NCBI GenBank assembly: GCA_052148715.1
Contig: JBKQHQ010000135.1
Location: 1 to 36,289, forward strand
DNA from: JBKQHQ01 sp052148715
Lineage (GTDB): Bacteria; Pseudomonadota; Alphaproteobacteria; Rhizobiales; Xanthobacteraceae
DNA length: 36,289 nt
Direction of reading: 5' to 3'
Shown here: one piece after another, positions 31,486 to 36,289 of the stretch
How positions within the stretch are numbered: the stretch's first letter is position 1
How the letters are laid out: every line of letters starts with the position of its first letter
Position numbers and translations under genes: made by a program
The notes under the pieces: model-generated
What the model saw: only the letters and a program-made list of their open reading frames with translations
Database searches by the model: none
Told to the model about the DNA's origin: nothing

Positions 31486-32640
31486 TTAATCAAGAATGCT
31501 GGCGACTGCACGGGCGAGGCGGTCATAATCAGCGCCTTCGTTGTAGGCCTGCGCCGATATCCGCACCCATAGGGCGTCGGCGAAGGCAACGACCGCGACC
31601 TCGATTCGATGCGCCTCGAAGAGCCATGCGCGCAGCTGCTGCGCGCGCTCGTCATTGGCGGGGCCGGGCAGCGGCAGGCGAACCGCGACCATGGATCCGG
31701 TGAGGGAATCCGGCGTGCCGCGCGCCGTCTTCCACCGTTCGGCCAGTCGGCCGGCGGCCTCGCGCGCCAGGACCGCGTTGCGCTCACGCAGCGATGGACC
31801 GCCCAGCCGCAGGTGGAAGTCGATCGCGGCCGGGACCGCAAGCCAGGCGCTCGGATCGCGGGTGCCGGTCCAATCGAACTCCGCCGTAAAACCCCGGCCA
31901 TAGCCATGCGAGATCGCCAGCGGATGCAGATCCTGCTGGCTGGCGCGCCGCGCCCAGAGAAAGCCGCTTCCCTTGGGCGCCATCAGCCACTTATGGCAGT
32001 TGCCGACGTACCAGTCCGCGCCGATCGCGGGTATATCGAGCGACAGCATTCCCGGCGCATGCGCGCCATCGATCAGAACCCGGGCGTCCTTGGCATTGCA
32101 CAGAGCCGTCAACTCGGTGACGGGAAAAATGGCCGCCGTCGGCGAGGTGACATGATCGAGAATGACGAGCCGCGTGCGTGGTCCAAGCCGCTCCGCGACT
32201 GCTCCGATGATCTCGCCCGCATCGCGCAAGGGAAACGGCACGCTCGCCTCGACGACGCTCGCCCCCGCTCGGCCGGCGACATGGGCGGCCGCTTTACGCA
32301 CCGCCGGATAGACATGATCGGTCAGAAGGATTTCGTCACCCGTGGCAAGACGGATGGAATTGAGTACCGCGTTGCATCCGACGGTCGCGTTCTCGACGAA
32401 GCCGTAGTCCTCGCCGTTGCCGCCGACAAAGGCCGCCAGTCCGCCTGCAGCGTCGCGCAGCCGCCGCGGAAGCTCATCGCTCATGAACGCGGTCGGACGC
32501 GCCTCCATGCGCTGACGCCACCGGTCCTGCTCGGCCAACACCGCGCGCGGCGTTGCGCCATAAGAGCCGTGGTTGAGAAACGTGACCTCAGGATCGAGCA
32601 GCCACTCGCTGCGGGAGACGCTGGGCCCTGTAACTCTCAT
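31486..32640 (-). CDS. Class V aminotransferase (isopenicillin-N-epimerase / cysteine-desulfurase-like)
   Basis: A 384-residue PLP enzyme starting at the ATG 32638-32640, preceded by GGAAGAGCGA. Family marks are FLNHGSYGATPRAVL near the N-terminus, ENATVGCNAVLNSI, ILLTDHVYPAVRKA, DHVTSPTAAIFPV, LIDGAHAPGM (cofactor Asp and His) and GNCHKWLMAPKGSGF, whose Lys forms the Schiff base. This pattern belongs to the isopenicillin-N epimerase-like subgroup, whose members often act as desulfurases or lyases. The substrate is not predictable. Its start is 59 bases from the end of the O-antigen-ligase-like gene upstream. Confidence 0.9.
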   Translation of the reverse strand: MRVTGPSVSRSEWLLDPEVTFLNHGSYGATPRAVLAEQDRWRQRMEARPTAFMSDELPRRLRDAAGGLAAFVGGNGEDYGFVENATVGCNAVLNSIRLATGDEILLTDHVYPAVRKAAAHVAGRAGASVVEASVPFPLRDAGEIIGAVAERLGPRTRLVILDHVTSPTAAIFPVTELTALCNAKDARVLIDGAHAPGMLSLDIPAIGADWYVGNCHKWLMAPKGSGFLWARRASQQDLHPLAISHGYGRGFTAEFDWTGTRDPSAWLAVPAAIDFHLRLGGPSLRERNAVLAREAAGRLAERWKTARGTPDSLTGSMVAVRLPLPGPANDERAQQLRAWLFEAHRIEVAVVAFADALWVRISAQAYNEGADYDRLARAVASILD

Positions 32641-32698
32641 TCGCTCTTCCAACGATTGATCGCACCGTGCGCTCCACGCTGACCAGGCCGTTGCCGGC

Positions 32699-33979
32699 TC
32701 AGGCAAACGCCCCGACCGGCTGCGGGTCGGATGTTGTCCTCGCCGACGGTCGGGCGGCGAGAAAAAGGCCCCACAGCACGCCGATGCACAAGAAGTAGTG
32801 CCGCCAATGGTCGCTGTCGATGACAAAGCTCTCCGCCGCCAATCCGGCGAAGGCGGCGTAATAGGCAAGGTAGGTCGCGCGCCAAGGGGTCGGGACGAAG
32901 ACTTGGCGCAATCCGTAGAGCAGCGTGACGGCGATCAAGGTCGGATAGACGGCTCCGCTGAGCCATCCGCCCGACATGAAGGCGTTGAGATACGAATTGT
33001 GCGTGTCCTCAGGAAAGTAGTGGGAGAATTGCAGCGGGCCGATGCCGAACGGTTTGTCGAGTGCCAGTAATGCGCCGAGGGCGTGGCGCCCGAACCGGCC
33101 GGTTTGCCCCATGTCGTAGGATTGCTCGAGCTGGGCGCGCTCCTTGAACAGCGCGGCAACCACATCGATCGACAAGAGCGCGGCGATGAACAAGGCGACG
33201 ACGGCGATGCCGGCAAATCCCACCATGACGATGCGCAGGCGCTGGCCGGTCGAGCGGGTGGTGAGGAACATCAGGAGCATCATCAGCGCCGCGGTGAAGA
33301 CGAGCACGCCCCAAGCCCCGCGCGAGAAGGAGAGGAAGATCGCGGCTGAAAACAGCAGCAGCAGGACGCCGCCACGCAGCGCGTCCTTGATCGTCCCCAT
33401 GAGCACACGCTGCAGCGATATCAGCGCCGGAAGCACCAGAAACGCACCGAGCACGTTCGGGTCCTTGAAAGTCCCGCGGGCGCGATCGTAGAGCAGCAAC
33501 AGATCATCGAGGCCGTGAAAGATGCGGGAATAGCCAATGATGGCCGCGAGTGCGGCAATCACCCCGGCGACGACATAGCCGCGGGTTAGAAAAGCTATGC
33601 GCTCAGCGGTATTCTCGCTCAGCACGGCGGCGAAGAACAGGGCGGAGATGGCCATGAACCACGACGTCAGCAGCCAGTTGACGACGGTGCGGTCGTCCAT
33701 GAACGGCGTTGCCGAGATCGAGAAGCCGATATTGATGAGCACTAACCAGGCGGCGAGCGGCAAGAGGCCCGGACGCAGCCCAAGCCTCGTGCCGACGAAC
33801 ACCATCATCGCTATGAGCGAGACGATCTCGTATGGGCTCGGCTCGATGAAGACGAGGGCGCCGGATGCTCCGGTGAGCCACAACAGGCCGTTGCGCAGCG
33901 GCTGGGCCGCATAGCGCAGCCGCGGCACGCGGGCCGCGGCCCGATCGAGCGCAAGAACGTCGGCGAAGGTCGCGCTCAA
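32699..33979 (-). CDS. O-antigen ligase / polysaccharide polymerase-like membrane protein
   Basis: A 426-residue polytopic membrane protein with about eleven hydrophobic segments. The Wzy/WaaL-type features are the RGTFKDPNVLGAFLVLPALI block, FLSFSRGAWGVLVF and a large periplasmic loop after SIDVVAALFKERAQLEQSYDMGQTGRFGRH. The start is a TTG that overlaps the previous gene's stop (TTGA at 33976-33979), implying translational coupling with the sugar transferase. It likely polymerises or ligates an exported polysaccharide repeat unit at the inner membrane's outer face. Confidence 0.85.
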   Translation of the reverse strand: MSATFADVLALDRAAARVPRLRYAAQPLRNGLLWLTGASGALVFIEPSPYEIVSLIAMMVFVGTRLGLRPGLLPLAAWLVLINIGFSISATPFMDDRTVVNWLLTSWFMAISALFFAAVLSENTAERIAFLTRGYVVAGVIAALAAIIGYSRIFHGLDDLLLLYDRARGTFKDPNVLGAFLVLPALISLQRVLMGTIKDALRGGVLLLLFSAAIFLSFSRGAWGVLVFTAALMMLLMFLTTRSTGQRLRIVMVGFAGIAVVALFIAALLSIDVVAALFKERAQLEQSYDMGQTGRFGRHALGALLALDKPFGIGPLQFSHYFPEDTHNSYLNAFMSGGWLSGAVYPTLIAVTLLYGLRQVFVPTPWRATYLAYYAAFAGLAAESFVIDSDHWRHYFLCIGVLWGLFLAARPSARTTSDPQPVGAFA

Positions 33980-35526
33980 TAGGCGCTCTCGGTATTGAGC
34001 AGCGCGAACGGCGTGCGCGCCAGGATGTAGAGATCGAATAGCACCGACCAGTTCTCGATGTAGTAGAGATCGAATTCGACGCGGCGCTGGATCTTGTGCT
34101 CGCTGTCGATCTCGCCGCGCCAGCCGTTGATCTGCGCCCAGCCGGTGATGCCGGGCTTGACCCGGTGGCGGGCGAAATAACCGTCGACCGCCTCGTCGAA
34201 CAAGCGGTTTTCGAGCTTGCCGTAGATGGCATGCGGTCGCGGACCCACCAGGGATAAATCGCCTTTGAACACGACGTTGAACAGCTGCGGCAACTCGTCG
34301 AGGCTAGTCTTGCGGATGAAGCGACCGACGCGGGTGACGCGCGGATCATTCTTGGTGACGACCTTCACGGCGTAGGGGTCGCTCGCTTCGACATAGAGGG
34401 AGCGGAACTTGAACACCTCGATCAGCTCGTTGTTGAAGCCGTAACGCTTCTGCTTGAACAGAACGGGCCCGCGACTGTCGAGCTTAATGGCCAGCGCCAC
34501 CAGCGCCATCACCGGCGATGCCAGCAGCAGGATGAGCCCGCCGACCAGCCGGTCGAACAGCCATTTCATCACCACGTCCCAGTCGGTGATCGGCCGGTCG
34601 AGCATGTCGAATACCGGGACGTTGCCGAGATACGAATAGGAGCGGGGACGGAACCGAAGCTTGTTGTTGTGCGCAGACAGCCGAATATCGACGGGAAGCA
34701 CGCAGAGCTTCTTCAGCATCTGCAGAATGCGCGCTTCGGCAGAAACGGGCAGCGAGAAGAGCACGAGATCGACGCGGGTGCGGCGCGCGAATTCCACGAG
34801 GTCGTCGACAGTGCCGAGCTTCAGTTGCCCGGCACAGGTGGGAGCGGCGCGGTCATCACCGCGATCGTCGAACACGCCGACGACGTGCACATCGGTGTCG
34901 CTTTGCGCGGCGAGCGCCGAGATCAACGCCTGTCCGTTCGCATCGGCGCCGACCACGACAGTACGTCGGTCGAGCCTCCCCTGGCGGGTCCAAGAGCGCA
35001 CGAAGAGAAACAGCGCCCGTCGAAAGCTTATGAGCGTGACCAGGCCGAGGACATAGTAGGCGCCGAGCCAGGCGCGTGAAAATTGGTCCCCGGCCTTGGC
35101 GAGGAACGAGATGCTCATGGCCAGGAGAAAAACGATCGACCAAGCGGAAGCGAGTCGGAAATACTGCTTTTCGTAGCCGCGAAACGCCTGCACCTGGTAG
35201 ATGTCGGCGGCTTGGAAAGCCAGCATCGCCAAGGTGGCAATGCCCGCGATAGCCGCCAAGTAATGCCATTCAAATCCGTCGATCGGCACGACGTAGAAAG
35301 CATAGATGACGCCGCCGACCAAGACGATCAGCGCCGCCTCGATGAGGCGCACGGTGCCGGCAAGCACGATCGGCGAGAAGGCTCGCGCCGTCGGCTGCGC
35401 GGCAACTTGAGCTGCGGCCGGCGGGAGTCGGTTAGCCTCAGCGGCGGATCGCACGTTTGGCGACGCCGTGCTGGCGGCAGCTGCCGCCGGCGCATCGATT
35501 ACAGCGCGCGTAGAGTATTTGCCCAT
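33976..35526 (-). CDS. Polyprenyl-phosphate hexose-1-phosphate transferase (WcaJ/PssY-like)
   Basis: A 516-residue inner-membrane enzyme that starts polysaccharide repeat units by moving a sugar-1-phosphate from a nucleotide sugar to undecaprenyl phosphate. After an Ala-rich cytosolic start, residues about 50-185 contain four membrane helices, followed by a Rossmann-like domain (RRTVVVGADANGQALISAL) and the bacterial sugar transferase domain (about 325-516: KWLFDRLVGGLILLLASPVM, FKFRSLY, RKTSLDELPQLFNVVFKGDLS, LVGPRPHA, ITGWAQINGWRGE). The ATG at 35524 suits family length; an in-frame GTG at 35590 would extend it by 22 residues. The next gene overlaps its stop. Confidence 0.92.
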   Translation of the reverse strand: MGKYSTRAVIDAPAAAAASTASPNVRSAAEANRLPPAAAQVAAQPTARAFSPIVLAGTVRLIEAALIVLVGGVIYAFYVVPIDGFEWHYLAAIAGIATLAMLAFQAADIYQVQAFRGYEKQYFRLASAWSIVFLLAMSISFLAKAGDQFSRAWLGAYYVLGLVTLISFRRALFLFVRSWTRQGRLDRRTVVVGADANGQALISALAAQSDTDVHVVGVFDDRGDDRAAPTCAGQLKLGTVDDLVEFARRTRVDLVLFSLPVSAEARILQMLKKLCVLPVDIRLSAHNNKLRFRPRSYSYLGNVPVFDMLDRPITDWDVVMKWLFDRLVGGLILLLASPVMALVALAIKLDSRGPVLFKQKRYGFNNELIEVFKFRSLYVEASDPYAVKVVTKNDPRVTRVGRFIRKTSLDELPQLFNVVFKGDLSLVGPRPHAIYGKLENRLFDEAVDGYFARHRVKPGITGWAQINGWRGEIDSEHKIQRRVEFDLYYIENWSVLFDLYILARTPFALLNTESAY

Positions 35527-35985
35527 CGAACCAGCGTCCCGCCTTATCGCCCCCCGCAGCAGTCCCTGCGAGCCGCTCGGCGCACAGATCACGCCTGACC
35601 TAGATAAGGGGGAAGCTTCAATAAAGTACTATTGTGTGATCTCGATGATTTAGTAAGATTAATGAGAATACAGCCGTGCTGGCCGAGCGTTCGCCATCGA
35701 AGCAATGGGTGCCCGGCAGGCAATTGAGAGCAATCGCGACGAAAGCGTGCCGCTCGCCGGGTCGTCGACCGAGCGAGCGCGTACCGGGATGCTTCGTATG
35801 GTCCCTCCACGCGGAGTTAATTCTATTTTCGATTCAGGGAGTTGTTTGATCTCGACCGTCACCATCCGACGGGCACGGCGTAAGGGGTTGTGTTGGCTTA
35901 GAAAGCGACACTCTGAGCCGTGGCGGGGCCGTCGCAGTCCGGCGACGAAGGCGATGGCCCCGAAATCCGCCAACGACGCTGCGCG
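35527..35985. other. Gene-free stretch between polysaccharide genes
   Basis: These 459 bases hold the upstream region of the sugar-transferase gene. An AT-rich patch at about 35605-35675 contrasts with the surroundings and contains CAATA (35619-35623) and TATTG (35630-35634) as a small dyad. It is the likely promoter area for the minus-strand operon. A 104-codon minus-strand frame at 35659-35973 is not convincing. Confidence 0.4.
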
Positions 35986-36289
35986 TCAGGCTCGCAACAG
36001 CACGAGCGCCTGTCCGTACGCTTCGAGCACCCCTTCGACCATGGCGTCCTGGGAGAAGAGCTCGCGCACGCGTTCGCGCAACCCCTCGGCCCCGGCTCGC
36101 AATGCGCGCGGATCCTCGAGCGCGGCGGCGATCGCCGCGGCGATCGCCGGCGGATTTTCCGGCGCCACGAGATGTGACGCACGCGGTCCGAAGACTTCAG
36201 GGATCCCGCCAACGCGGGTCGCCAACATCGGAACCCCCGCGGCGGCGGCCTCGATCACCACGTAGGGCAAGGAATCACCACGGGACGGA
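35986..36289 (-). CDS. Glycosyltransferase family 4-type, N-terminal part outside the window
   Basis: Only the C-terminal 100 or so residues are visible; the gene continues past the window edge. The segment PSRGDSLPYVVIEAAAAGVP is the donor-binding E-x7-E-like region of GT-B fold glycosyltransferases, followed by LATRVGGIPEVFGP and a helical C-terminus. It probably adds a sugar to the polysaccharide built by the neighbouring genes. The donor and acceptor are unknown. Confidence 0.85.
   Translation of the reverse strand, partial: PSRGDSLPYVVIEAAAAGVPMLATRVGGIPEVFGPRASHLVAPENPPAIAAAIAAALEDPRALRAGAEGLRERVRELFSQDAMVEGVLEAYGQALVLLRA

Noticed and set aside
35659..35973. Minus-strand open frame of 104 codons between the polysaccharide genes
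   Set aside because: It crosses the AT-rich promoter-like area, lacks a ribosome site and has no recognisable pattern.

Overview
This is GC-rich bacterial DNA. Gene content and protein style point to a soil or plant-associated alphaproteobacterium of the Hyphomicrobiales (Bradyrhizobium/Rhodopseudomonas/Pseudolabrys-like). That placement is inferred from 3-hydroxybutyrate dehydrogenase, DUF1127, Spy-like LTXXQ proteins, the HlyU family, PssY/WcaJ-type transferase and TPR-caspase proteins, not from a marker gene. I saw no insertion sequence, prophage or CRISPR array.

Layout. 1-5.5 kb is catabolic: the end of a 3-hydroxybutyrate dehydrogenase gene, then on the minus strand an Lrp/AsnC regulator, an ornithine aminotransferase and an arginine/citrulline-type hydrolase (a probable arginine or citrulline to ornithine to glutamate-semialdehyde route), and a GntR/FadR-type regulator with a substrate-binding-like protein. 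5.5-9.8 kb carries small exported or membrane proteins, including a double-LTXXQ Spy-like protein, two paralogous one-helix proteins and a DUF1127 protein. 9.8-26.2 kb is rich in proteases: an S9 prolyl-oligopeptidase-type enzyme, two exported TPR-caspase proteins converging on a P-loop kinase-like gene, two coupled genes of unknown function, a tight plus-strand operon (OmpA-like protein, caspase-like protease, trypsin-like protease, serpin), and a TPR/serine-protease/TPR protein facing the serpin gene. 26.3-31.4 kb holds a HlyU-family gene, a carboxymuconolactone-decarboxylase-type gene, two monohaem cytochromes c, a large membrane protein with a spermidine-synthase-like domain, and tRNA-Pro(GGG). 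31.4-36.3 kb holds a class V aminotransferase and a polysaccharide module: O-antigen-ligase/polymerase-like protein, polyprenyl-phosphate sugar transferase and a partial glycosyltransferase.

The most interesting part is 18.1-23.5 kb with its flanks. The trypsin-like protease keeps a complete triad, all three core disulfides, an Asp189-equivalent (basic-residue specificity) and an Arg-Ile activation site. The next gene is an exported serpin with an intact hinge and an Arg (R357) at the likely P1 position. The three caspase-like proteins have His/Cys dyads, with an Asp two residues before the Cys as in Arg/Lys-specific metacaspases. My inference is an envelope protease cascade specific for basic residues, held in check by its own serpin and attached to peptidoglycan through the OmpA-like protein. 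The sequence supports the parts list and residue-level compatibility; the cascade itself is a hypothesis.
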